From: an uncultured Eubacteriales bacterium | GTDB taxonomy: Bacteria; Bacillota; Clostridia; Oscillospirales; CAG-272 | Reading direction: 5' to 3' | Assembly: GCA_949286815.1 (NCBI GenBank) | Contig: CASEEB010000025.1 | Span: 1-22,054 of the forward strand | DNA length: 22,054 bases | Notes under the pieces: model-generated | The model's database searches: none | Told to the model about the DNA's origin: nothing | What the model saw: the letters and a program-made list of their open reading frames with translations, nothing else | Shown here: one piece after another, positions 1-7,918 of the stretch | Layout of the letters: each line of letters starts with the position of its first letter | How positions within the stretch are numbered: the first letter of the stretch is position 1 | Translations under genes and position numbers: made by a program

Positions 1-6
1 ATAGTT

Positions 7-1101
7 TTGAAAAATACAATGAAACTGCGGTCAGGCGCGATTATACCGCAGATAACCAGAGAAGAAGCGGAAAAGTGTAAATATCTTACCAGAAGTGTTC
101 TGATGCAGATGCACCTTATGCCCAAGGGAGACCCGGCGGCATTTGATAAAGCCGCGGACGGAAGTATCATATATTATTTTGACCCTTCCCGCGTCGTCGA
201 GGCTCCGCCGGAACAGTGGTATTTTCCGAAGTCCAAAAAGGAAAGCATGACGCTTGACAGCGGAACCGTGATAGAAAGAATGAGCATAAGAAACGCCGCG
301 ACATGCTCCTATTACACAAAAGAAAGACTTGAGCAGATGCACTATGAGGCAATCGAGGAACCCGTCGCCTTTACGGTTAAAGCCGACGGAAGTATTCTTT
401 ACTTTTACGACAAAAAGACCGCTCTCAGACTGCCGCTTATGTGCGTCAAATGCGGTAAAAACATCCGATACAGAAAAAAACTCTGCAAGGAATGTTATGA
501 AGAAGATTTAGCCGTCCGACGGGCAGAAGGTGACTTGTACAGAAACGCCGAATATTTTATGGACCGTGAAAAAGTACTGTTTTTTGACCTCGAACTGACC
601 GGAGTGTATGACCATGATGAGATTATTTCAATTTCTATTATTGACGCGAACGCTAAAGTTATAATGAACACTCTTGTAAAGCCTTCTCATAAGAAAAAAT
701 GGAAAAATACCGTAAAGATTCACGGCATAACTCCCGAAATGGTCGCGGACAAACCTTTGCTTGACGACCTTATTCCGGAAATAAAAGAGATATTTGACAA
801 AGCCGACAACCTTATAGCATACGGAGTCTCTACCGACTACAGTCATATAAAATATATATACGATACCGAAGAAGAAAGAGAATTATTAAAAAAGAAGACC
901 AGATGCTGCGCCAACGAATTTGTCCGTTACGCGCACGAACATTTTCCGGATATGCAGCACGCCGCCCTTACGGACGCCATGTCGGTGCTTGGGATCGAGT
1001 GGAACGGTGTTCCTCATTCTTCAATAGCCGATACGGTCGCGTGCATGAAGGTCTGGGAAAAACTTTTTCCGAATTATTATAAAGACAATAAATTATCGTA
1101 A
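7..1101 (+). CDS. DEDDh exonuclease-fold protein with zinc ribbon and duplicated N-terminal module
   Basis: The C-terminal half (about residues 190-355) has the layout of a DnaQ/PolC-epsilon-type 3'-5' exonuclease: a first acidic motif FDLELTG (D194, E196), then HGITPEMV, then YGVSTDY, then H337-SSIA-D342, which fits the DEDDh HxxxxD motif. Ahead of it is a CxxC...CxxC zinc ribbon at about residues 145-163. The first 125 residues hold two similar modules of about 60 residues (about 6-65 and 80-140), each with a MxLxSG start, a T-rich middle, QMH, and an ADGSIxYxxD end; I do not recognise this module. The fold predicts cleavage of DNA or RNA from 3' ends, but the substrate is unknown. The start is uncertain: TTG at 7 and ATG at 19 are both possible, no ribosome site is visible, and the frame is open to the window edge, so the gene could begin upstream. 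thiI follows after about 100 bp. Confidence 0.75.
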   Translation: MKNTMKLRSGAIIPQITREEAEKCKYLTRSVLMQMHLMPKGDPAAFDKAADGSIIYYFDPSRVVEAPPEQWYFPKSKKESMTLDSGTVIERMSIRNAATCSYYTKERLEQMHYEAIEEPVAFTVKADGSILYFYDKKTALRLPLMCVKCGKNIRYRKKLCKECYEEDLAVRRAEGDLYRNAEYFMDREKVLFFDLELTGVYDHDEIISISIIDANAKVIMNTLVKPSHKKKWKNTVKIHGITPEMVADKPLLDDLIPEIKEIFDKADNLIAYGVSTDYSHIKYIYDTEEERELLKKKTRCCANEFVRYAHEHFPDMQHAALTDAMSVLGIEWNGVPHSSIADTVACMKVWEKLFPNYYKDNKLS

Positions 1102-1162
1102 GTTACCTTTTAAATATCTGAAAAATCAAGCCGTCATCGGCAAAAAGTATTCTATTTGCGCC

Positions 1163-1192
1163 GCCTGCGGCGGCATGGCCTGCGGCGGCATG
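1163..1192 (+). repeat. Exact 15-bp GC-rich tandem duplication before thiI
   Basis: GCCTGCGGCGGCATG occurs twice back to back with no mismatch, ending just before the GGGAG ribosome site of thiI. It is much richer in GC than its surroundings and can form short GC hairpins. In one frame it reads ACGGM twice and ends at a stop at 1199-1201, but that frame has no ATG, GTG or TTG start after its upstream stop at 1046-1048. Confidence 0.9.
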
Positions 1193-1202
1193 GGAGATTA
1201 AT

Positions 1203-2384
1203 ATGAGAGAAATCTTGCTGTGCAAATACGGGGAAATTATCCTTAAGGGCGCCAACAAACGCTATTTTGAGGACATGCTGTGCAAACAGCTGCGTCAGCG
1301 AGCAAGCAAATTCGGAAGCTTTTCGATAACCCGTTCTCAAAGCACCATTTACATAGAGCCAAAAGACGACAGCGCGGACATTGATTCCATGTTCAACTGC
1401 GCGATGAACACTTTCGGTATAATTGCCGTAGGCAGAGCCGCGGAATGTAAAAAAGATCTCGAGGATATCAAAAGAGTCACAAGGGAATATATTCCCGCTT
1501 TTCTTGAGGGAAAACACAGCTTTAAGGTCGAGGGTAAAAGGTCTGATAAGACCTTCGCGTACAATTCGATGCAGCTTGCGCAGATCATAGGCGAAGAAAT
1601 TCTCGACGTTATGAATGATAAAATCAAAGTCGACGTCCACCATCCCGAAACAGTTGTTCGGGTTGAGGTCCGCGAAAACGCCGCGTATGTTCACGCGGGA
1701 CAGTTCAAAGCGGCGGGCGGAATGCCCGTAGGCTCCAACGGACACGGACTTTTGCTTTTGTCGGGCGGTATAGACTCACCGGTAGCGGGCTATATGATGG
1801 CTAAACGCGGAATGAGAATAGAGGCTGTACATTTTGAAAGCGCGCCCTACACCAGTGATCTGGCGAGAGAAAAAGTAATTAAGCTTGCCCGCATTTTATC
1901 GGCATACACGGGAACTATATATGTCCATGTCGTATCTCTTACACATATACAGGAAGAATTGGTAAAAAACTGTGAAGAGGATTATTTTACTCTTCTTTTG
2001 AGACGGTATATGATGGCAATTGCCTGCAAGGTAGCAGAGGACCACAATGCCGGATGCCTCATAACCGGTGAAAGTCTCGGGCAGGTAGCTTCTCAGACCG
2101 CCGAGGCAATCACAGTTACAAATCAGGCGTCTTGTCTTCCCGTATTGCGTCCCTGCATCGGACTTGACAAAGAGGAGATAGTAGAAATATCCCGCAGGAT
2201 AGGGACATTTGACACCTCTATAGAACCTTATGAAGATTGCTGCACCGTGTTTACACCGCGCCACCCGAGAACAAGGCCGGATCTCGGTAAGGTATTGATT
2301 CAGGAAAATAAACTTGACTTCAATTCATTGGTGGATGAGGCGCTGAAAACCGCTTACACCGTAAAAGCCGATCCGTTGTACTGA
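1203..2384 (+). CDS. thiI: tRNA 4-thiouridine synthetase ThiI (form without rhodanese domain)
   Basis: ThiI adenylates U8 of tRNA and replaces its oxygen with sulfur, giving s4U; in many bacteria it also feeds sulfur to thiamine thiazole synthesis. The N-terminal region begins MREILLCKYGEIILKGANKR, typical of the ThiI ferredoxin-like/THUMP start. The PP-loop SGGIDSP lies at about residues 187-193, with further family motifs such as ITGESLGQVASQT and the stretch around EDCCTVF. At 393 residues it lacks the C-terminal rhodanese domain of the E. coli protein (482 residues), as in Bacillus, where a dedicated cysteine desulfurase supplies the sulfur; none is visible in this window. The ATG at 1203 follows GGGAG at a normal distance. 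It probably shares a transcript with the upstream exonuclease gene. Confidence 0.95.
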   Translation: MREILLCKYGEIILKGANKRYFEDMLCKQLRQRASKFGSFSITRSQSTIYIEPKDDSADIDSMFNCAMNTFGIIAVGRAAECKKDLEDIKRVTREYIPAFLEGKHSFKVEGKRSDKTFAYNSMQLAQIIGEEILDVMNDKIKVDVHHPETVVRVEVRENAAYVHAGQFKAAGGMPVGSNGHGLLLLSGGIDSPVAGYMMAKRGMRIEAVHFESAPYTSDLAREKVIKLARILSAYTGTIYVHVVSLTHIQEELVKNCEEDYFTLLLRRYMMAIACKVAEDHNAGCLITGESLGQVASQTAEAITVTNQASCLPVLRPCIGLDKEEIVEISRRIGTFDTSIEPYEDCCTVFTPRHPRTRPDLGKVLIQENKLDFNSLVDEALKTAYTVKADPLY

Positions 2385-2405
2385 TAAACCTCATACTTTC
2401 ACGTG

Positions 2406-2525
2406 ATTAAATAAGGGGCTAAGCCCCGTAATTCAGCGTTTTCAGTGGGAGATCTTATCTCCTTACTGAAAAAATTAAGTGGCGTCCGCCTGAGAGAAGG
2501 GGGACATCTTAATTTAGTTATAATC
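2406..2525 (+). repeat. Dispersed intergenic element, copy A (hairpin-forming)
   Basis: About 115-120 bp filling most of the thiI-phosphoribosyltransferase gap. It matches the reverse complement of 14781-14892: by hand alignment about 60 of the first 71 positions agree, then a variable stretch, then a shared ACATCTTAATTTA end. Two foldable parts are present: GGGGC-TAA-GCCCC at 2415-2427, and a long hairpin from TTTTCAGT (about 2439) to ACTGAAAA (about 2472) with inner stem AGAT/ATCT. Neither is followed by a T-run, so it is not an ordinary terminator. Confidence 0.8.
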
Positions 2526-2569
2526 TGTACGGACTTATTTAAGTCGGTATGGAAAGGAGCTCATTTGAT

Positions 2570-3136
2570 ATGGAACAAAAATACTATGAAATGACAATAG
2601 CGGGATTGAAAAGAGAACTGCCGCTTTGTCCGCTTAACGACAAACTTATGATTGCGGGCTTTGTGATATTCGGCGACCCGGAGCTGACCACCGCCTGTGC
2701 AAAGGAGCTTATTTCCAAAGCGCCGGAGTATGATTACATGATCTCTGCCGAGGCAAAGGGAATACCGCTTGTTCATGAAATGGCGAGACTGCAGGGTAAT
2801 CAAAAATACTTTCTCGCCAGAAAAGCCCCAAAAATGTACATGACCGGAGTCTTCAGCGTAGAGGTAAAGTCGATTACCACCGCCGCTGTTCAGCATCTTT
2901 ATCTTGACCAAAAGGACGCGGAACTTATGAAAGGCAAAAGAATACTTGTGGTTGACGACGTTATATCGACCGGAGAATCTCTGCGCGCCATTGAGGAATT
3001 GGTAAAAGAGGCGGGCGGTACTGTTTGCGGCAGAATGTCTATTCTCGCGGAAGGTAACGCCGCGAAAAGAGACGATATCACGTATCTTGAGTATCTTCCG
3101 CTGTTTGACAGCGACGGAAATGAAATAAAGCAATAA
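2570..3136 (+). CDS. Apt-like purine phosphoribosyltransferase family protein
   Basis: This is a type I phosphoribosyltransferase fold, transferring a phosphoribosyl group from PRPP to a base, probably in purine salvage. The PRPP-binding signature ILVVDDVISTGES is at about residues 124-136, with a following GG turn and strand as in adenine/xanthine phosphoribosyltransferases. SAEAKGIPL matches the conserved motif near the active site of Apt-type enzymes. The length is 188 residues, close to Apt (170-190). The ATG at 2570 was chosen because AAGGAG at 2554-2559 sits 10 bases ahead of it; the ATG at 2549 lies upstream of that site and has none of its own. The exact base is not readable from motifs, and a diverged Apt or a regulatory relative is possible. 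Confidence 0.8.
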   Translation: MEQKYYEMTIAGLKRELPLCPLNDKLMIAGFVIFGDPELTTACAKELISKAPEYDYMISAEAKGIPLVHEMARLQGNQKYFLARKAPKMYMTGVFSVEVKSITTAAVQHLYLDQKDAELMKGKRILVVDDVISTGESLRAIEELVKEAGGTVCGRMSILAEGNAAKRDDITYLEYLPLFDSDGNEIKQ

Positions 3137-3174
3137 AGCGCATTTAAGTATTAAAGAAAGGAATTAATTATAAA

Positions 3175-4959
3175 ATGGCAGAATTTTTAAGCGCGGCTGA
3201 CAAAAGATCATATTATTGCGGTGAAATACCCGAAAGCTCAGTTGGGACAGAGGTCTGTGTCATGGGTTGGGTACAGCGTCAAAGAGACCTGGGTTCTTTG
3301 ATTTTTATTGATTTAAGAGACAGGACAGGCATTGTTCAGCTCGCGTTTGACGAAAGTACCGACCGTGACGTCTTTGAAAAGGCTTTTTCCTGCCGCGCGG
3401 AATATGTTGTCTGCGCTCACGGTATTGTTCGCCGCAGAGGGGACGGAGCCGTCAATGCCAATCTTGCAACCGGCAGCATTGAAATTTATGTCAAAAGTAT
3501 GAAAATCCTTTCCGCCGCGCAGACTCCTCCTTTTGAGGTCAGCGATTCCAAAAAAGCAAAGGATGAAACCGCCCTGCGCTACCGTTATCTTGACTTACGC
3601 CGTCCGAGCCTACAGAAAAACATAAAAATGAGACACGACATTGCCAGTGTGGCACGTCAATATTATTACGAAAACGGCTTTTACGAAATAGAAACTCCCA
3701 TGATGATAAAAGCCACCCCCGAGGGCGCGCGCGATTACCTTGTGCCATCCAGAATACACAAGGGAAGTTTTTACGCCCGTCCGCAATCTCCTCAGATTTA
3801 CAAGCAGCTGCTCATGCTTTCGGGCTTTGACCGCTACATTCAGCTTGCGCGCTGTTTCCGTGACGAGGATTTGCGCGCCGACCGCCAGCCCGAGTTTACC
3901 CAGATAGACCTTGAGATGTCCTTTGCGACTCAGGAGGACATAATGGAAATAAACGAGGGATTTATAAAAAGAGTATTCAAAGAAGTTCTCAATATAGATA
4001 TTCCCACGCCGATGCGTCGGATGACATATTCCGAAGCCATGGAAAAATACGGCACCGACAAGCCCGACACCAGATACGGTATGGAGATTGTCGATATTTC
4101 CTCCGCAGTCAAAAACTCGGATTTCGCGGTCTTCGCCTCCGCGCTTGAAGCGGGCGGAAGCGTGCGCGCTATTGTCGCCAAATCCGCTGCAAGTATTCTG
4201 ACAAGAAAAGAAATTGATAAGCTTACGGAACACGCGAAGGGAATAGGAGCCAAGGGACTTGCATACGTGCGCTGGGCAGACGAAACCCCGAACTGCTCAT
4301 TTGCGAAATTCTTCTCTCCCGAACAGCTGAATCTTATATACGAAACGGTCGGCCTTGAAAAAGGTGACGTTATGCTTATCTGCGCCGACAAAAACAAAGT
4401 GGTTTTGCCGACGCTCGGAGCCATAAGACAAATTGTCGCGCGCAAACTTGACATTATACCGTCCGGAGCGTTTAACTTCTTATGGATTACCGAATTTCCG
4501 TTCTTTGAATGGAATGAGGAAACCTCTCACTGGGACGCCATGCACCATCCGTTTACCATGCCGCTTGAAGAATGTCTGCCGTATCTTGAAAGCGATCCGG
4601 CAAAAGTCAGGGCAAAATGTTACGATATGGTACTCAACGGTACTGAGTTGCTTTCAGGTTCCATCAGAATAACCGACTGGCAGCTTCAGGAAAAAATGTT
4701 TAAGGCGCTTGGTCTTACCCCTGAGGAAATTGAAGCCAAATTCGGATTTCTGGTGGAGGCTTATAAATACGGGGCGCCTCCTCACGGCGGTTCCGGTATG
4801 GGTCTTGACCGTCTGGCAATGGTCATGTCGGGTGCGGACAGCCTGCGCGATGTACTCGCGTTTCCGAAGGTTCAGAACGCAAGCGAGCTTATGTCGGGTT
4901 GTCCTTCTCCCGCCGACCCGTCTGCTTTGCGTGATCTCGGTATTAAAATCGATATCTGA
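3175..4959 (+). CDS. aspS: Aspartyl-tRNA synthetase
   Basis: It charges tRNA-Asp with aspartate (class IIb synthetase, cytosolic dimer). The N-terminal OB fold (residues 1 to about 110) contains GWVQRQRDLGSLIFIDLRDR, which binds the anticodon. Class II motif 2 includes RCFRDEDLRADRQPEFTQ at about residues 225-243, and motif 3 is GMGLDRLAM at about 539-547. The roughly 300-420 region is the GAD insertion typical of bacterial AspRS. The length of 594 residues is normal for the bacterial form. The ATG at 3175 has AAAGGA about 15 bases upstream. Whether it also charges tRNA-Asn cannot be settled from this window. It lies 38 bp after the phosphoribosyltransferase gene and just before a structured RNA candidate. 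Confidence 0.97.
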   Translation: MAEFLSAADKRSYYCGEIPESSVGTEVCVMGWVQRQRDLGSLIFIDLRDRTGIVQLAFDESTDRDVFEKAFSCRAEYVVCAHGIVRRRGDGAVNANLATGSIEIYVKSMKILSAAQTPPFEVSDSKKAKDETALRYRYLDLRRPSLQKNIKMRHDIASVARQYYYENGFYEIETPMMIKATPEGARDYLVPSRIHKGSFYARPQSPQIYKQLLMLSGFDRYIQLARCFRDEDLRADRQPEFTQIDLEMSFATQEDIMEINEGFIKRVFKEVLNIDIPTPMRRMTYSEAMEKYGTDKPDTRYGMEIVDISSAVKNSDFAVFASALEAGGSVRAIVAKSAASILTRKEIDKLTEHAKGIGAKGLAYVRWADETPNCSFAKFFSPEQLNLIYETVGLEKGDVMLICADKNKVVLPTLGAIRQIVARKLDIIPSGAFNFLWITEFPFFEWNEETSHWDAMHHPFTMPLEECLPYLESDPAKVRAKCYDMVLNGTELLSGSIRITDWQLQEKMFKALGLTPEEIEAKFGFLVEAYKYGAPPHGGSGMGLDRLAMVMSGADSLRDVLAFPKVQNASELMSGCPSPADPSALRDLGIKIDI

Positions 4960-4984
4960 TTTATACTACCTCTTTTTTAAATAT

Positions 4985-5170
4985 ATATCCTGTGTGAAAG
5001 CACCATTCACAAGGTAAATAAGACGTGTGGCAAGTCTGTTACCCGGTGGAGCGCGTTGTGAATTAACTGTTAAAATCTGATAGCGTATAATCCCCGCCTG
5101 TGCGGGTCGGAAGAGCATGGATATTCCCCTGCTCATGGTTGACTTTAAAATTAGAGCCCACAACGGGGAA
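4985..5170 (+). ncRNA. ssrS: Structured RNA candidate, best guess 6S RNA
   Basis: The gap between aspS and the next gene folds well on the + strand. CCTGTGTG (4989-4996) can pair with CACAACGGGG (5159-5168) with one bulge, giving a closing stem for a transcript of about 180 nt, the usual 6S size. Inside are hairpins TGTGAA/TTCACA (about 4993-5010), GGTAA..AGAC/GTCT.TTACC (about 5013-5045), CCCGC-CTGT-GCGGG (about 5093-5106) and GAGCA/TGCTC. As I recall, Bacillus 6S-1 RNA (bsrA) also lies beside aspS. 6S RNA binds the housekeeping RNA polymerase as an open-promoter mimic. Weak points: no clear promoter or T-run terminator, and the call rests on position, size and a hand fold. A cis-acting leader of the downstream gene is the main alternative. 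Confidence 0.5.
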
Positions 5171-5195
5171 ATAATATATCAGGAGGCGGAATAAA

Positions 5196-5630
5196 ATGGA
5201 ATTATTCAATGATTTCGGAAGAAAAAAGTCCGGAATAGCGAAAATGAAAAGCTTGGAAAAATATTTGAAAAATACAATCACTGATAATATGCCTTTGGAA
5301 AATATCATTGATGTATTTGAGCAAATGTGCCAAGTCCCGATTGACTATGATATGATACTTTTTGAAACCGGAACATATGATTTTACCGGTGAACCGTTGT
5401 TTCAAATTTCTTTAGTCAGACAAATTCCAAATGATGACGATGATGAATTTTACCAACTTCATGTGGACGTTTTCTATAAGCCTACCGATGAGAATAAAGT
5501 GTTCAGTGAAGCAACGTGGAACGAGGATATAAGCGAAAATATATTCGATTACATCAGGAAATCACAGGTTTTTTCATATGCAAAAAATATAGAATATATA
5601 AAAACTGAAATTTCTTTGGATGAAACCTGA
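5196..5630 (+). CDS. Hypothetical small acidic protein
   Basis: It encodes 144 residues and I do not recognise the family. The start is well supported: AGGAGG at 5181-5186 sits 9 bases before ATG 5196. The first 30 residues are basic (FGRKKSGIAKMKSLEKYLK); the rest is strongly acidic, with a DDDDE cluster near residue 82, and appears to alternate strands and helices. No signal peptide, membrane segment, cysteine motif or nucleotide-binding loop is visible. The pattern EPLFQISLVRQIP followed by LHVDVFYKP suggests a small antiparallel sheet. The gene stands alone between the structured RNA and a convergent gene, so context gives little help. Confidence 0.7.
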   Translation: MELFNDFGRKKSGIAKMKSLEKYLKNTITDNMPLENIIDVFEQMCQVPIDYDMILFETGTYDFTGEPLFQISLVRQIPNDDDDEFYQLHVDVFYKPTDENKVFSEATWNEDISENIFDYIRKSQVFSYAKNIEYIKTEISLDET

Positions 5631-5632
5631 CG

Positions 5633-5658
5633 GCATAAAGCGGCTATTGTATTTATGC
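5633..5658 (+). terminator. Weak hairpin after the hypothetical gene
   Basis: GCATAAA at 5633-5639 pairs with TTTATGC at 5652-5658 (7 bp, 12-base loop), followed by GTTTTAAAAATT. It begins 2 bases after the stop codon. The AT-rich stem and broken T-run make it a weak terminator at best. Confidence 0.35.
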
Positions 5659-5713
5659 GTTTTAAAAATTACTGATAAAATTTGATATTAAATCAGATTA
5701 TCTTTTATAATCA

Positions 5714-5785
5714 AAAAAATGAGCATGTCTTGTTTTTCGGTTGAATATTTTCCTATATTCTCCCGGATAGACATGCTCATTTTTT
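5714..5785. terminator. Bidirectional terminator-like stem with long loop
   Basis: A perfect 17-bp stem is formed by AAAAAATGAGCATGTCT (5714-5730) and its complement at 5769-5785, with a 38-base loop. The A-run and T-run on the two arms put a T tract after the stem on both strands. It lies in the gap between the convergent hypothetical gene and the U32 gene, where a shared terminator is expected. The loop is much longer than in usual intrinsic terminators. Confidence 0.65.
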
Positions 5786-5872
5786 ATTTTATAAATATTA
5801 ATTTTTTCTTAGATATAATGAGTTATTTATATCAAATAAACTGTATTATATTTTTTTCAGCCCTCAGATAAT

Positions 5873-7918
5873 CTAAATTCTTCTCACCGCAAAGGGAAGC
5901 GCGGTTTTTTTCTCAAAGGCGTCTATAACCATGTCCACCTCTTTGGGAGTTTCTGTTGTAAAGATAAAATGCCGGTTTACAATATTTGATCCTGAAAGTT
6001 CGTCTTCTTTATCCGACATTGAAGTGGGCAGACTGTTTAAAACAATGTTTCGGTGAGGAAATTGCCTTATGACCGGAAATTCCACACCCCTTCTGTCTAC
6101 TAAAGAAGTAATTTTTCCCGGACGGTTTTTGCGGCAGCTTTCACATCCGTAAAGGTCTTTAATCACGCACTTTTCAAGCAGCATGAGAGGCAATCTGCCG
6201 TACACCACGGCGCAAACATTTCCGCTGATATCTCTCATCCTGGGCAAATTAAGCTCAGGCGAAAGTATTATATACTTCATACCCAGTTTTTCCAATTCAT
6301 TGACAGTGCAGGAGTTTGACGCATTCAGTCTGTAGTCTCCCACGGTTTCAATATCATGGTTTTTCAAAAATTCAATCTGTCCGATATTTGAAATCAGCGC
6401 GCGTTGTGCACCCGTTGAAACCGCTTTGTTTATACTCTCAAGCACATTTTGTACTTCTTTATCGGTAATGACCGGAGGCATGACAAATCCGTCGGCGCTG
6501 ACTTCGTATTTGTCAAGCGGCAGATAAATTTCCGAAAAATACTCTTTGGCTCTTTTTGTTATCTGTTCGGGATACAGAAATCTCGCGCTGTTTTTTCTCT
6601 CTCTTTTTTTGAGGGATTTATCAAGCACAATATTTTCTGGTAAACCTATTTTTTCGGTTTTTCCTTCATCCGATTCCAATGCTTCAATCGCCATACGTCT
6701 GAGTTCATTCAGCTTGGAAACCGGTACCATTGTGTCGGGGGCAAGGTTTATTTCAATATTCTCAAGTATATATGAAGTGTCTCCCAATCTTGACATGCTT
6801 CGGATTATCGAATTTTCGTCAATCGGCGCGCTGATGGCCCTCTGTGCTTTAACGCCGTATACGGTCACATTTTTTTCTCCGCGGAAAACAGACAGGGAAA
6901 TGTGCTTTTCGGGCTCAACCACAATCTTCATTGATACGGGAATTTTTTTGCTCAATCCCTGAAACTTTTCTGCCCGGCGTGAATCTTCCTTATCTTTATC
7001 TCTCCTGACGCCAAGCATTTTTTCGCTTATGGATGACGTAAAATAAGCGTCGGTAAAACCGTCCCTCGAAAAAATTCCGGCAAGCTCTTCTATTTCGCTT
7101 CTGTCGGCGTTTCTTCTTTCGTCAAGGAGTCTGCGCCAGATTGAGGTTACTTTGTATACATAATCGGCAGATTTCATTCTGCCCTCGATTTTAAGTGATT
7201 TTACGCCGCTTTCAATAATCTGCGTGACGTGATTCGCGTAAGACATGTCCTTTAAAGACAAAGGATTCCCCTTGTTTTTTCCGCCGCGGGCAGAATAAGG
7301 CAGGCGACAGGGCTGAGCGCAAAGTCCTCTGTTTCCGCTTCTTCCCCCGACAACGGATGAAAACAAACACTGCCCCGAGTGACTTACGCATAAAGCTCCG
7401 TGTATAAAAATCTCTATTTCAAGCGGATTGTTACGCACAATGCTTTTTATATTTTCATACGAAAGCTCTCTTGCCGTCACCATTCTGGAAAACCCAAGTT
7501 TCTGTAGAATTTCACCCGCTGCCGAATTATGCGCGGAAAGCTGAGTGCTCGCGTGAAGAGGAACTTGCGGAAGATATTTATGAAGCATTGCCGCGGCTCC
7601 CAAATCGGCGACTATAAACGCGTCCACTCCGGCTTGGGCGGATTTTTCCGCGCTTTTCAAGAAATCTTTGAGCTCTCTGTCAAAAACCAAAGTATTTATA
7701 GTCTGATAGATTTTAACACCGTACCTGTGAGCAAGATTTACCGCATATTCAATATTTTCATCGCTGAAATTTTCAGCGTTCATGCGCGCGTTAAAAGAGG
7801 TGCCGCCGATATATACAGCGTCGGCACCTCCTTCGATGGCAGCCTCAAGAGCTTTTAAACTTCCGGCAGGACTTAAAAGCTCAGGCAAAATTACTGATTT
7901 TACAGTAAGCTCAGACAT
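5873..7918 (-). CDS. U32 family protein (peptidase U32 / RNA hydroxylation-type)
   Basis: The N-terminal half matches the U32 family: LLSPAGSLKALEAAIEGGADAVYIG, then the family signature EIFIHGALCVSHSGQC followed by LFSSVVGGRSGNRGLCAQPCR, whose cysteines are conserved in the family. A long C-terminal region follows, with more cysteines near CVIKDLYGCESC. Members were named collagenase-like peptidases, but E. coli RlhA and TrhP/YegQ are needed for hydroxylation of 23S rRNA C2501 and tRNA U34, so an RNA-modification role is likely. The start was set at ATG 7918, giving 681 residues. It overlaps the zapA stop as ATGTCTGA and so is probably translated by coupling; no ribosome site is visible. A TTG seven codons earlier is less likely. 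The zapA-U32 order is, to my knowledge, common in Clostridia. Confidence 0.9.
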   Translation of the reverse strand: MSELTVKSVILPELLSPAGSLKALEAAIEGGADAVYIGGTSFNARMNAENFSDENIEYAVNLAHRYGVKIYQTINTLVFDRELKDFLKSAEKSAQAGVDAFIVADLGAAAMLHKYLPQVPLHASTQLSAHNSAAGEILQKLGFSRMVTARELSYENIKSIVRNNPLEIEIFIHGALCVSHSGQCLFSSVVGGRSGNRGLCAQPCRLPYSARGGKNKGNPLSLKDMSYANHVTQIIESGVKSLKIEGRMKSADYVYKVTSIWRRLLDERRNADRSEIEELAGIFSRDGFTDAYFTSSISEKMLGVRRDKDKEDSRRAEKFQGLSKKIPVSMKIVVEPEKHISLSVFRGEKNVTVYGVKAQRAISAPIDENSIIRSMSRLGDTSYILENIEINLAPDTMVPVSKLNELRRMAIEALESDEGKTEKIGLPENIVLDKSLKKRERKNSARFLYPEQITKRAKEYFSEIYLPLDKYEVSADGFVMPPVITDKEVQNVLESINKAVSTGAQRALISNIGQIEFLKNHDIETVGDYRLNASNSCTVNELEKLGMKYIILSPELNLPRMRDISGNVCAVVYGRLPLMLLEKCVIKDLYGCESCRKNRPGKITSLVDRRGVEFPVIRQFPHRNIVLNSLPTSMSDKEDELSGSNIVNRHFIFTTETPKEVDMVIDAFEKKTALPFAVRRI

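Noticed and set aside
2415..2427. GGGGCTAAGCCCC as a terminator for thiI
   Set aside because: No T-run follows, and the sequence is part of a larger repeated element found again at 14781-14892.
3610..4454. Long minus-strand frames (3610-4233 and 3930-4454) inside aspS
   Set aside because: They overlap each other and the clear aspS coding frame, and lack ribosome sites and family features.
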